From DMER64 sp964542305 (GTDB lineage: Bacteria; Bacteroidota; Bacteroidia; Bacteroidales; UBA932): a DNA stretch of 64,000 nt. Made by a program: the position numbers and the translations under genes. Location: assembly GCA_964542305.1 (NCBI GenBank), contig CAZITX010000014.1, forward strand, positions 1 through 64,000, read 5' to 3'. Below, piece by piece: positions 18,166 to 28,127 of this stretch. The notes beneath the pieces are model-generated. The model was not told the origin of the DNA. It ran no database searches and saw nothing but the letters and a program-made list of their open reading frames with translations. How positions within the stretch are numbered: position 1 is the stretch's first letter; each line of letters begins with the position of its first letter.

Positions 18166-20727
18166 ATGAAAATATTTAAATATTTATTTGCTGCAACCGT
18201 TTTAAGCATGGCAGCCGTCTCCTGTGAGGTGATCAGTGAAGATGCCTTTTCCACGGCTCCCGTAGCCCCGGAAATGTATGCACATTCAGACATACTGATG
18301 ACATCCAACACGATGGAGGAACACGTAAACTTTTCCTGGAAACCCGCCCGTTTCCTGGGAGAAGGTCTGACCTATGACTTATACGGAAAATTTGGGGAAG
18401 CTGCTGTTAAGATCGCTTCCACAGCGGAACTCTTTTACAAAGTCCCCAAAACGGAATTCAAAGCAGCGCTGTATGCGGCATTTCCTGATTTGCCGCAGAA
18501 CGACACATTTACCATGACTTTTTATGTCTCTGTGACTAACGGATCGGACATGTACCAGTCGGATCCCGTTACCATTGACATTTATGCTTACGGAGATGCC
18601 GTCTCGGCTGAGTTGACCCCGCTTGTGGAATCTATTGTACTGGACGTAACGGATCCCACCGGAGTATTGGATCTTCTGACCTGGGGACCTGCGCGTTTGG
18701 GTTACAACGAACCCATTACCTATGATGTGCTGATGAAATACGGCGAAGGTGAATACGTATCACTGGCTGCCGGATTAACCGAAAGACAATTCTCCATTAC
18801 GGTAGATGAACTCAACGAAGCCGCGGTAGGTGCCGGAGCACCCGAAGCCCAGGAAGCCAACCTTGATTTTACGGTAAAAGCTTTCTCCGAAAGTTTCCAG
18901 ACCGGCGTGATTTCCAATACGGCAACCATAGCAGTGACTACTTACATAGCCACATACCCCGAATTCATATATGTACCCGGAGGATACCAGGGATGGGATC
19001 CTGCAACGGCTCCCAGGATCAAACAATCTACGGTTAAGAAAGGGTACTACGAAGGTATGGTTGACCTTACAGTTGAGGGGGGAGGAGATGTCGGATTCAA
19101 ATTCTCACCCAATCCTGCATGGGAAGGTGACTTTGCCATAGACAACATTGAGTTGACAACTTTCGGCGACGGTTACACGGCCCTTACGGGATCCGGAACC
19201 ACCGGCGGTGACATCTCCGTTCCCTCCGGAATGTACAACATCATTCTGAACAAGAAGCTCAACACCCTGTATATGGTACAGGTGGAAACCCTCAGTCTGA
19301 TAGGTGCGGCTCCCGTGGCCAGCAACGGCTGGACCAACGATGTGGACATGGTGTACAATCCGGAAACGAAGACCTTCGAGGCAACAACCGAAATGCAGGA
19401 AGGGGAATTCAAGATCCGGGTAAACCACGACTGGACCCATTCAGCCGGCGGAGAATCCAACAGCAACGTCAGCTTCGGGAACGGGACGAACCTGGTCTTC
19501 GACAAAACGGCCGGAGAATACAAAGTGGTCTTGAACGTGGGAGTCAATCCTTATACCGTAACATTTATCAACACAAGCTTCCCCGAGAAACTGCATGTCC
19601 CTGGAGGACACCAGGGATGGAATCCCGCTACGGCTCCCGTATTGAACGGTGACACGGAAGGACATTACGAAGGATTTGTAAATCTTACCGATATCTTCAA
19701 GTTTACCAGTGCCCCCGACTGGGACCATACCAATTACGGCGGATCGTTTGACGTCCTGGATACCGATCCCGGCGCCGGAAACCTGGCTGTGGATGCTCCC
19801 GGGTATTACTATTTGAAGGTAGATCTGACCACCATGAGTGCCACGGCCACCCTTATTGAAAGAGTGGGGGTTGTAGGCAGCTTCTGCGGCTGGGGAGACC
19901 CTGAAGATGCCGCCATGACCTACAACGCAGAGCTTGACCGTTGGGAAGCACAGGATCTGGCCTTCCCGGCAGGGACCCAATACAAATTCCGCATGAACGG
20001 TGCCTGGGACATCAACTTTGGAGGTGATCCCCAGAACCTGGTTCAGGACGGAGGCAACCTGGAAGCTGCCGAGGCAGGGATGTACGACGTTACCCTGAGC
20101 ATTGCCACCACTCCTTACCACATGACCGTTGTAAGAACGGGCGATCTCGAGACAGCCTATGCCTCTGAAGTAGTGGTAGCCGGAGACTATTCGGGACATG
20201 GATGGAGCACGACCGACGATCCAAAACTGTTCGGCCCGGGTGACGGTACATACAAAGGTGCCATCACCATGTACGATCCGGAGTTTGGTTTCAAGATAGT
20301 GGAAAGCGGAAACTGGATCAGCGGACAGCTAATTGCCGATACGGAATTTGAATTCACCCTTTACACAGGTGACAACATGATGCTGGACAACGGCACCTAC
20401 TTCTGGAATGTGAACCTTCCGGACCAGCATGCCACAGCCACTCCTGTTACCCTGGTAGGACTGATAGGAAGTTTTGCCGGCAGCGACTGGGGAGCAGACC
20501 TTCCCATGGAATTTGATGAGGAAACGCTCACATACTCCGTTACGGTGGATCTGGCAGCAGGCAACGAATTCAAGATCCGCTTCAACAGCAACTGGGACCT
20601 TAACCTGGGAGGGGACATAACATCCCTGACCCATAACGGTAATAATATTGTAGTTCAGGAAACCGGTACGTACCATATCGTGTTGGATATGGCAAACACT
20701 TCCTCGCTGACAATGACAAAGCAATAA
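18166..20727 (+). CDS. Enlarged SusF-like starch-binding lipoprotein with six modules
   Basis: 853 residues, far longer than the roughly 485 of B. thetaiotaomicron SusF. Lipoprotein signal ends AVSC. Two SusE-like spacer domains occupy about residues 25-265. Six predicted binding modules follow, in three alternating pairs beginning VPGGYQGWDPATAP, LSLIGAAPVASNGWTND, VPGGHQGWNPATAPVL, VGVVGSFCGWGDPED, VVAGDYSGHGWSTTD and VGLIGSFAGSDWGAD. Each ends near an aromatic or Thr-rich strand (PYTVTF, PYHMTV). The type A (GxYxGW) and type B (GxFxGxxW) forms alternate, which suggests growth by duplication of a pair. Role: surface binding of starch. Whether all six modules bind is not known. Confidence 0.88.
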   Translation: MKIFKYLFAATVLSMAAVSCEVISEDAFSTAPVAPEMYAHSDILMTSNTMEEHVNFSWKPARFLGEGLTYDLYGKFGEAAVKIASTAELFYKVPKTEFKAALYAAFPDLPQNDTFTMTFYVSVTNGSDMYQSDPVTIDIYAYGDAVSAELTPLVESIVLDVTDPTGVLDLLTWGPARLGYNEPITYDVLMKYGEGEYVSLAAGLTERQFSITVDELNEAAVGAGAPEAQEANLDFTVKAFSESFQTGVISNTATIAVTTYIATYPEFIYVPGGYQGWDPATAPRIKQSTVKKGYYEGMVDLTVEGGGDVGFKFSPNPAWEGDFAIDNIELTTFGDGYTALTGSGTTGGDISVPSGMYNIILNKKLNTLYMVQVETLSLIGAAPVASNGWTNDVDMVYNPETKTFEATTEMQEGEFKIRVNHDWTHSAGGESNSNVSFGNGTNLVFDKTAGEYKVVLNVGVNPYTVTFINTSFPEKLHVPGGHQGWNPATAPVLNGDTEGHYEGFVNLTDIFKFTSAPDWDHTNYGGSFDVLDTDPGAGNLAVDAPGYYYLKVDLTTMSATATLIERVGVVGSFCGWGDPEDAAMTYNAELDRWEAQDLAFPAGTQYKFRMNGAWDINFGGDPQNLVQDGGNLEAAEAGMYDVTLSIATTPYHMTVVRTGDLETAYASEVVVAGDYSGHGWSTTDDPKLFGPGDGTYKGAITMYDPEFGFKIVESGNWISGQLIADTEFEFTLYTGDNMMLDNGTYFWNVNLPDQHATATPVTLVGLIGSFAGSDWGADLPMEFDEETLTYSVTVDLAAGNEFKIRFNSNWDLNLGGDITSLTHNGNNIVVQETGTYHIVLDMANTSSLTMTKQ

Positions 20728-20731
20728 TAAA

Positions 20732-22769
20732 ATGAAAAAGAGCGCAATTTTCCTTTGCGCCCTTTTCCTGATCTTTGCTTCTTGTCGGAAGGACCCCACC
20801 CCGGGATCTGATCCCAACGACGAAGGATCTTTCGTCAGGGTCACAGACGCTCCCCGGGCGTGGGATGNNNNNNNNNNGAGCTGATATAACCTATCAGCTC
20901 CTTGTTTATTCATTTGCCGATAAGGATGGAGACGGATGGGGTGATTTTAAGGGGCTTACAGACAAGCTCGGGTATATTGACCGTCTTGGGGCCACTGCCG
21001 TATGGCTTTCACCAATTCATCCGGCGATGTCCTACCACGGTTATGACGTAAAAGATTATACCCTGGTAAATCCGCAATACGGATCCATGGATGATTTTGA
21101 GCATTTCGTTCAGGAAGCTCATAAACTGGACATCAAGGTATACCTGGATTATGTGATCAATCATTCCGGAAGGGAACACTGGTGGTTTCAGGAAGCCATC
21201 CAATCTGCTGACAATCCGTACAGGGATTATTATATCTTTTCAGATGATCCTGCAGCAGATATTACGGCAGGTAACATTGCCATGATCAATACGGAAGGCT
21301 CTGCGGGATACGATAGCGGTCAGTGGTTTACGGTTTCCACAACAGGAGACAAAACCCTGAAATTCAGTCTTGACTGGAGCGATCCCGCATACCCTGAATT
21401 AACAGTGACTGAAACTACAGGAACGGATCCGGACAATCCCGATCCTTCCACGGAAAATGCCAAATACCTGTATTTCGGAGACGGAATACTGAAAAAATTT
21501 TACGATAGAGGAAACGGGACTTACGAGGTCTCCACTGACTACAGTTCATCCTGGGGTTTTCTGGTTCGTACCAGTACCAGCCAATGGAACAATAAAACAA
21601 AATACGGAGCCCAAAGCAAGTCGGGTTCCAACATCTCTTATGGAGAACCGTTTGTACTGTACACCAACGACAACCCCGACATTGTTTACGACCTGCAGTT
21701 GCCGGGAACGACCATGTTCCATTCCCATTTCTGGACCAACTGGTTTGCCGACCTGAACTACGGGAGTGTGGAAACTGCGGAGGATTCTCCCGCTTTCCAT
21801 GCCATAACAGAAGATGCCAAAATTTGGATAGATGCCGGCATTGACGGATTTCGCCTGGATGCTGTAAAGCATATTTACCACAACGAGTATTCAGATGAAA
21901 ACCCGGAATTTCTGAAAAAATTCTACAATGCCGTGAACCAGTATTTCAGGCAGACACACACCTCAGGTATTTATATGGTAGGTGAAGTCTATTCCGGATA
22001 CGAACAGGTGGCTCCTTATTACAAAGGACTGCCGGCGTTGTTCGAGTTTTCATTCTGGCACCGGTTGCAATGGGCACTCGGGGAAAGCACGGGCTTGTAT
22101 TTTGCCAAAGACATCATTTCCTATGAGCAAATCTACCAACAGTACAGGACGGATTACATACGTGCCACCAAATTGTCCAATCACGATGAAAACCGTGCCC
22201 GCTCAGACCTGGGCGGATCGGTTGCTAAAAGTAAGATGGCAGGCGCCGTTTTACTGACTTCTTCAGGATCCCCTTACGTATATTACGGTGAAGAAATGGG
22301 TTACATAGGTACTAAAACCAACGGAGATATCTATGTTCGCAGTCCCATGTTGTGGGGTGACAGTTATACCACTACTTATACAGATCAGATAGATTCTTAC
22401 CTTTCTACGGCTGTAGGGACGGTGATGACTCAGGAAGCCGATTCTTCATCCATTTTGAACGTTTACAAAAAATTCGCAAGAGCCAGGAATACTTATCCGG
22501 CACTGGCCGTGGGAACTATGACTGAACACCCTGTATACAACCACCAGGGAGCTTCTGCATACAAATCCCTTGCTGCGTGGTACCGGACCTCGGGAAATGA
22601 AAAACTGCTTGTTTTTCACAATCTTGGAAATCAACAGATCTCTTTCCCCGTAGATGACGATATACAAAACACTGTAGTCAGTATGGGAAATGTGTATTTG
22701 AAGGAATCATCCGAGGGTTATACCGTAAAAATGGATGCCATGACTTCTGTTGTTTTTGCGATCAAATAA
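20732..22769 (+). CDS. susG: Outer-membrane alpha-amylase SusG (split by assembly gap)
   Basis: Cell-surface GH13 alpha-amylase that cuts starch. The ATG at 20732 gives a lipoprotein signal (MKKSAIFLCALFLIFASC). A run of ten N at 20868-20877 shifts the reading frame; beyond it the frame continues ADITYQLLVYSFADKDGDGWGD. Aligned with SusG of B. thetaiotaomicron, about four residues are missing (WDETKRAD there), which needs nine bases, so the frameshift is an artefact of gap size. Catalytic residues are present: Asp in GFRLDAVKH, Glu in VGEVY, Asp in LSNHDENR. An internal module (about 21410-21700, AKYLYFGDGILKKFYD onward) corresponds to CBM58 of SusG. Identity as SusG is strong. Confidence 0.93.
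20868..20877. other. Assembly gap (10 N) inside susG
   Basis: Ten unknown bases. Codon phase before the gap (G at 20867 is first base of a codon) and after it (GCT at 20880-20882 encodes Ala) agree only if the missing length is a multiple of three, such as nine. The stated length is therefore probably a placeholder. Confidence 0.97.
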
Positions 22770-22776
22770 AACCGGC

Positions 22777-24312
22777 ATGAGTAAATTTTCATGTTTATTA
22801 CTGGTGGGATTACTGTCCGTAGTGTACGGATGTTCTCCCTCTGTTTCCAGAAAACCTTATTTTGATGCGCTGGAGCCGACAACTGTTCTGACCCTGGAAC
22901 AGGATACTACAATGGTCCTGGTACGGGATTATTTTCCTTCGGCAGATATCATTGAAAAGACCGATTCCCCGCATCTGAAGGTTATCCCTTTTCCCGGACA
23001 CGATACCGTAATGGTGGTTCTCCGGGAAGACACGCCTCTTATGACTGTACTCAACGTTCATATTGAAGGACAGACCGGGCACATCCCTGTCAGAAAAACA
23101 GTCCCTGTATCAGAAAAAGCTCCCCGTTTGGCGGTTTTTTCCCCGTTACCAGATACAGACGCTTTGTTTACGTTAAAAGCAGAGAATACGCCTGCGACTT
23201 TATATGTTTTTTGGCAAAATAGTCTGGTTCAAACCGTTCATATTACTGATTCTTACAATGTTATGTTACCCGGTTTTGCCGCTTTGCAGGACCGGTCCTG
23301 GATCAGAGCATGGGCAGTGAATGATTACGGAATTTCCAACGACTTGCTGATCCCACTGGAAAAAGGCCGGCCGGTGATACAACCCGAAAGACTTGACTCC
23401 CAAGACAAGCATACCCTGATCATGTACCAGGTTTTTGTTGACTGTTTCTTTAATGGGAACCGGCCTGACGATCATAAAGCTGATTATTGCGAAGGCAATC
23501 TGGAAGGAATCATCCGCAAGATCAACCAAGGATTCTTCAGTGATCTGGTTGTTAATGCTTTAGAGCTTTATAGTGCAACAGAGAATCCATATGGTATAAG
23601 GAACGACAGTACATTTAACCGGTTGCTCCATATGGCTCACGATAAGCAAATGAAGGTAATTCTGAATCATTATGTGAAAGATGTTAACCTGTACCAAAGC
23701 TTTTTAAACAGTACAGTGAATACTGATGGCTCTTTTGTAGATTTGTGGCATGAACTGCAATCGGGACTTATGCAATACGGGTACCACAACCTAACGGGAA
23801 ATATAAGCGGAAATCACGACAATGAACGGTACATTTCACTAGCCGGAAGGGCGTTGCCTAAGGGTGCCGATTCCGATATAGCGTATGAATACCTGGCCAT
23901 GCTCCACGCTTTCAATATGACTTTACCGGGCGTTCCCTGTATATACTATGGAGATGAGATAGGCATGCCCGGAGCCAACGATCCCGACAACCGCAGAATG
24001 ATGGCATTTGACGGTTATACTCCTATGCAAATACGGCTTAAAGAACGTGTTAAAAGACTTATCTCTTTGAGGAACAGCAATATGGCGCTTCTTTACGGAG
24101 ATTTGTTCCCGCTGCATGTCAGCCCTGATGTCCTGGCATATGTACGCATCTATATGGATCAGGTAGTTGCTGTATGTATCAACAAAGGAGACGATTTCTT
24201 TGACATTCGTTCGCTGGAGTTGCCTTTCGGTTTGAACACGGATGACCTGGTCCCTTACATGGGAGAAACCATGGTGGCTCCAAAAGGATTTGCCATAATG
24301 ACCAACGATTGA
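22777..24312 (+). CDS. GH13-like lipoprotein lacking catalytic core (degenerate amylase)
   Basis: 511 residues with lipoprotein signal (VVYGC). Residues about 25-210 are an N-terminal beta-rich region. The GH13 part starts at LIMYQVFVDCFFNGN (usually VDRF) and keeps GNLEGIIRKI, a short MKVILNHYV, and then jumps to GYHNLTGNISGNHDNERY (conserved region IV) and GVPCIYYGDEIGMPGANDPDNRRMM. The stretch that normally carries the nucleophile Asp (GFRxD) and the acid/base Glu is absent, as is the GYHGY region. The frame is open, so the loss looks like internal deletion, not a frameshift. It is probably inactive; it may bind starch or be decaying. The ATG at 22777 is chosen because it starts the signal peptide. 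Confidence 0.8.
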   Translation: MSKFSCLLLVGLLSVVYGCSPSVSRKPYFDALEPTTVLTLEQDTTMVLVRDYFPSADIIEKTDSPHLKVIPFPGHDTVMVVLREDTPLMTVLNVHIEGQTGHIPVRKTVPVSEKAPRLAVFSPLPDTDALFTLKAENTPATLYVFWQNSLVQTVHITDSYNVMLPGFAALQDRSWIRAWAVNDYGISNDLLIPLEKGRPVIQPERLDSQDKHTLIMYQVFVDCFFNGNRPDDHKADYCEGNLEGIIRKINQGFFSDLVVNALELYSATENPYGIRNDSTFNRLLHMAHDKQMKVILNHYVKDVNLYQSFLNSTVNTDGSFVDLWHELQSGLMQYGYHNLTGNISGNHDNERYISLAGRALPKGADSDIAYEYLAMLHAFNMTLPGVPCIYYGDEIGMPGANDPDNRRMMAFDGYTPMQIRLKERVKRLISLRNSNMALLYGDLFPLHVSPDVLAYVRIYMDQVVAVCINKGDDFFDIRSLELPFGLNTDDLVPYMGETMVAPKGFAIMTND

Positions 24313-24325
24313 TAAAAACGGAACT

Positions 24326-25666
24326 ATGAAACATATTCTATTAACAATAATCTTTATGACAGTTATCGCAGGAGGTTGCTCGCAACAGCAAGACAAGGAG
24401 GTCCATCCCGGATGGATTCGTAATGCCGTAATATACGAAGTGAACACAAGACAGATCACACCGGAAGGGACATTCAACGCTTTCGCGGCGATGTTGCCGG
24501 AATTACGGGAGATAGGGGTAGACGTTTTATGGTTTATGCCCATATACCCCATTGGACAGGAAGGCCGTAAAGGTACTCTGGGTTCGTATTATTCCATTCG
24601 TGATTACGGTGCCATAAATCCGGAATTCGGAACCATGGAAGATTTTCGCAACCTTGTAGACCGGGCGCACGAACTGGAGATGAAGGTCATCCTGGACTGG
24701 GTTGCTGCCCATACATCCCGCGATGCCGTATGGTTGGATAAACAAGACTGGTACGTACGCAGACCGGACGGAGAACCCGAATTCCTTTACGATTGGTCCG
24801 ATGTAGCACGGCTGAATTACGAAAACAAGGAGATGCGGGAAGCTATGCTGGAAACAATGCGTTTCTGGACCGAGGATGTGGGCGTTGACGGATTCCGCTG
24901 CGACATGGCCGATCTGACTCCGGTGGATTTCTGGAACCATGCCGTTCCCGAGCTGCGCCGTCACCGTCCCGGTATTTTCATGCTTGCCGAGTCTGAGAAC
25001 CCCGTGAACACAGAGAAGGCCTTCAATGCGTATTATGCCTGGAAGCTGCATCACACCATGAACAGTGTGGCCCGGGGCGAAAAGACTGCCGACAGCATCC
25101 GCCGGTGCCTCAATGATATGCAGCGTGATTTTGGTCCCAATGCCATTCCGCTGCTTTTTACATCCAACCACGATGAGAATTCATGGAGCGGCACCGAGTT
25201 TGAACGCATGGGAGAGGCCGTTCACCAGATGGCCGCCCTGACCTTTGTATTACCGGGAATTCCCCTGATTTACACCGGGCAGGAAAAAGGCAATACAAAA
25301 CGACTGGAGTTTTTTGAAAAAGACACGTTACAACCCCATAACAGCACAGAGTTCACGGAATTCTACAAAAACCTGGTAGCTCTCAGAAAAGAATATCCTG
25401 CTTTGCAAGTACCGCCATTTGGAGGAACCTTGAAGGAAGTACCTCACGACGGTCCCTCCGATATACTCGCATTTATAAGGGAAACCGAAGGAAACAGAGT
25501 CCTGGCACTATTCAATTTTTCCGACCAACCGGTATCTTTCACACTTACCGGTTCTCAGACAGACGGTACGTACCTGGACTGGTTCTCCCGAAAAGTATAT
25601 GAGATCAGTAATAACCTTACTTGGGAAATGGAACCTTACGGGTACCGGATCCTGACCTTAAAATAG
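24326..25666 (+). CDS. GH13 alpha-amylase-family lipoprotein
   Basis: 446 residues, lipoprotein signal with AGGC at residue 18. A compact GH13 catalytic barrel: VIYEVNTRQITPEGTF, VDVLWFMPIYPIG, YSIRDYGAINPEFGT, VILDWVAAHT, then Asp193 in GFRCDMAD (nucleophile), Glu222 in LAESE (acid/base) and Asp283 in SNHDENSW. A C-terminal beta domain follows (LALFNFSDQPVSFTL). All three catalytic acids are present, unlike in the gene just upstream. It should cut alpha-1,4 glucans outside the cytoplasm; exact product range cannot be read from sequence. Spacing of 13 bp upstream and 4 bp downstream places it in the same operon. Confidence 0.9.
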   Translation: MKHILLTIIFMTVIAGGCSQQQDKEVHPGWIRNAVIYEVNTRQITPEGTFNAFAAMLPELREIGVDVLWFMPIYPIGQEGRKGTLGSYYSIRDYGAINPEFGTMEDFRNLVDRAHELEMKVILDWVAAHTSRDAVWLDKQDWYVRRPDGEPEFLYDWSDVARLNYENKEMREAMLETMRFWTEDVGVDGFRCDMADLTPVDFWNHAVPELRRHRPGIFMLAESENPVNTEKAFNAYYAWKLHHTMNSVARGEKTADSIRRCLNDMQRDFGPNAIPLLFTSNHDENSWSGTEFERMGEAVHQMAALTFVLPGIPLIYTGQEKGNTKRLEFFEKDTLQPHNSTEFTEFYKNLVALRKEYPALQVPPFGGTLKEVPHDGPSDILAFIRETEGNRVLALFNFSDQPVSFTLTGSQTDGTYLDWFSRKVYEISNNLTWEMEPYGYRILTLK

Positions 25667-25670
25667 TATT

Positions 25671-27509
25671 ATGAAACGACTCTTTCTGTTATGCCTGTTG
25701 ATTCCGGCAATGATAACTGCAGCTAGTGCCATGAAACATGAACAACCATCTGTTGAACGGATAGAACCTCCCTGCTGGTGGACCGGCATGGAAACACCTC
25801 TGCAATTGATGTTAAACGGTCCCGGATTGGGAAAAGGTACGGTGAACAGTATAACTCCCGGAGTGGAGATCACAAAAGTACACAAAGCAGACAGTCCCAA
25901 TTATCTTTTTCTTGACGTATTGATTCCTGCCGGCACACAAGCCGGGGAATATATTCTGGAATGGACAGATGGTGAAGAAAAGATCCTTTTTAATTACACC
26001 TTGAACGAAAGGAGACCCGGCTCATCCGTGCGTCGCGGTCTGGAACCTTCAGATGTTTTGTACCTTTTGATGCCGGACCGTTTTGTAAACGGGGATCCCG
26101 CGAACGATTCCGTTAAGGAAGCCGCTGAAAAAGCCGGTTACAAAGATGATTACGGCCGGAAAGGGGGAGACCTGGAAGGAATGCGTATGAGTCTGGACTA
26201 CTTGCAGAAACTGGGTGTTACGGCCGTTTGGCCAACCCCGCTCACTTTCGATAATGAACCACGCGCCTCCTATCACGGGTATGCCTGTGCCGATTATTAC
26301 CGGGTGGATCCTCGTTTTGGTACCAATGAAATGTATAAAAATGTTGTTCGGGAAGCTGCCGAAAAAGGAATAGCTTTTATCCAGGATATGGTTCCCAATC
26401 ATTGTGGAACGGCCCACTGGTGGATGGAGGATCTGCCATTTAAAGACTGGATCAATGTGTTTGACACCTATACCCGGTCCAATTTTACCATGACAACCCA
26501 TATGGACCCGCATGCCGCACAAGTGGATAAAGATTTGTGCGTGCAAGGCTGGTTTGACACTTCAATGGCGGATATGAACCTGACCAATCCATTTGTATTG
26601 CACTATTTCATACAAGTTACCGTATGGTGGATGGAATACGCCGGCTTGGCCGGGGTACGGATTGACACATATCCCTATTCAGATGAAAAGGCCATTTCCG
26701 CTTATACTGCCGCCCTTCGCAAAGAATACCCCAATGCTACGGTTGTGGCTGAATGCTGGTACAACCACCCCCAACAGGTAGCTTACTGGGAACGCGGCCC
26801 GCGTCCGGGCGGTCCTACAGTAATGGATTTCCCCCTGCAGGGAGAGATCACAAGGGCTTTCATGGAAGATACCGATCCCCAGTGGGGACAGGGCATGGTA
26901 CGTCTTTACAACATGATCGCCAATGATTTTGTTTACAAAAACCCCAACGAGTTGTTGATATTTGCCGAGAACCACGATACCAACCGTATGTACGAAATGT
27001 TGGGCAGAAATCCCGAGAAACTGAAAATGGCGTATACTTTCCTGGCAACCACCCGGGGTATCCCGCAAATATACTACGGAACAGAGGTGTTGATGGCGGC
27101 AAAAGACCCTAAAAGACTGGGACATGGTGAAGAAAGGGTACCTATGCCGGCACGTGTGTTGAATTCCGGGGGAAGGGATCCCCTGGAAGAAAACGTTTAC
27201 GACTACATTTCCCGGTTGCTCACATGGCGTAAGTCTTCCAAAACCGTTCAGTACGGCAGATTGCTTCATTACCTGCCCCGCTACGAGGAAAACATGTACG
27301 TATATTTCAGAATACTGGATAACGAATGCGTCATGGTCCTGATCAACAACGGCACGGAACCGGTAGCCGTGGATTGGGAGCGTTATGACCAGGGACTCGG
27401 CAACGCCGTAAAAGGTGTTGAGGTATTGAGCGGTAAAGAAATTACAGTCGGACAACCTTTAAAGATACCTGCACAAACCGCAATTTTCTTTACCTTTGTG
27501 GGTATATGA
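25671..27509 (+). CDS. susA: SusA-like periplasmic neopullulanase/cyclomaltodextrinase
   Basis: 612 residues. Sec signal peptide (MKRLFLLCLLIPAMITAASA) without lipobox, so periplasmic. Residues about 25-118 form the N-terminal Cyc-maltodext_N domain (VERIEPPCWWTGME). The GH13 catalytic domain has DVLYLLMPDRFVNGDP, SYHGYACADYYRVDPRFGT, MVPNHCGTAHWWM, Asp332 in GVRIDTYPY, Glu361 in VVAECWYN and Asp436 in FAENHDTNRM. A C-terminal beta domain completes it. It cleaves imported malto-oligosaccharides or cyclodextrins to maltose and glucose. In B. thetaiotaomicron susA precedes susC; here it is at the far end of the run. Confidence 0.92.
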   Translation: MKRLFLLCLLIPAMITAASAMKHEQPSVERIEPPCWWTGMETPLQLMLNGPGLGKGTVNSITPGVEITKVHKADSPNYLFLDVLIPAGTQAGEYILEWTDGEEKILFNYTLNERRPGSSVRRGLEPSDVLYLLMPDRFVNGDPANDSVKEAAEKAGYKDDYGRKGGDLEGMRMSLDYLQKLGVTAVWPTPLTFDNEPRASYHGYACADYYRVDPRFGTNEMYKNVVREAAEKGIAFIQDMVPNHCGTAHWWMEDLPFKDWINVFDTYTRSNFTMTTHMDPHAAQVDKDLCVQGWFDTSMADMNLTNPFVLHYFIQVTVWWMEYAGLAGVRIDTYPYSDEKAISAYTAALRKEYPNATVVAECWYNHPQQVAYWERGPRPGGPTVMDFPLQGEITRAFMEDTDPQWGQGMVRLYNMIANDFVYKNPNELLIFAENHDTNRMYEMLGRNPEKLKMAYTFLATTRGIPQIYYGTEVLMAAKDPKRLGHGEERVPMPARVLNSGGRDPLEENVYDYISRLLTWRKSSKTVQYGRLLHYLPRYEENMYVYFRILDNECVMVLINNGTEPVAVDWERYDQGLGNAVKGVEVLSGKEITVGQPLKIPAQTAIFFTFVGI

Positions 27510-28126
27510 GAATTGCGCTGACTTGTGTTTGTACAATAGTATTCTTAACCGGGTGTACCGGTCTTTCAGACAGGCGGATTCCTAAGGAAGATTTCCAACT
27601 GGTTTTGAAGGAAATGTTCCTTACAGATCTTATCCTGGAACGGGACGGTACACTGGGCCGTTTAGCCGATTCAACGCTGGTTTATCCTCCTATCCTTGAA
27701 AAATACGGTTACACTACTGAACAATTCCTGGCTACTCTGGATCATTACGCAAGCCGTCCGGCCCGTTTTAAATCTTTACTGACCCAACTGAGAAGGAATA
27801 TCAACGCTGAAAGGTCAGCATACAACGAGCAGCTTTCTTACATAGCCCGGCAAAAAGAACTTGTAACCCGTTTTAATGCCTGGTTAAAGGATTCAGTACC
27901 CGGTATCCACGATTTGGTCTTCAAGCAATCCCTGCTCAGAATATTGCCGCCGGATTCTTCACAGTTGCAGCCCTGGCGTATGGACAGGGATTCCCTATAC
28001 AAAGATCCCGCTTTGCGCCTGTTGCCTGTAATTGATACCCTGTCACACAAGGATTCTGTTCCCTTATACCTGTCCCGCCCCAAAAACGTCATTCCACGTA
28101 TAAGGGTGAGTATTAATTTGGATTGA
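27506..28126 (+). CDS. DUF4296 lipoprotein
   Basis: 206 residues starting at an ATG that overlaps the susA stop by four bases. Lipoprotein signal ends FLTGC. The DUF4296 core is RIPKEDFQLVLKEMFLTDLILE with LEKYGYTTEQFLATLDHYASRP, typical of this small helical Bacteroidetes family of unknown role. The C-terminal half is charged and has no recognised domain. Translational overlap indicates expression with susA, but DUF4296 proteins also occur away from starch genes, so a starch role is not implied. Confidence 0.85.
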   Translation: MRIALTCVCTIVFLTGCTGLSDRRIPKEDFQLVLKEMFLTDLILERDGTLGRLADSTLVYPPILEKYGYTTEQFLATLDHYASRPARFKSLLTQLRRNINAERSAYNEQLSYIARQKELVTRFNAWLKDSVPGIHDLVFKQSLLRILPPDSSQLQPWRMDRDSLYKDPALRLLPVIDTLSHKDSVPLYLSRPKNVIPRIRVSINLD

Positions 28127-28127
28127 T

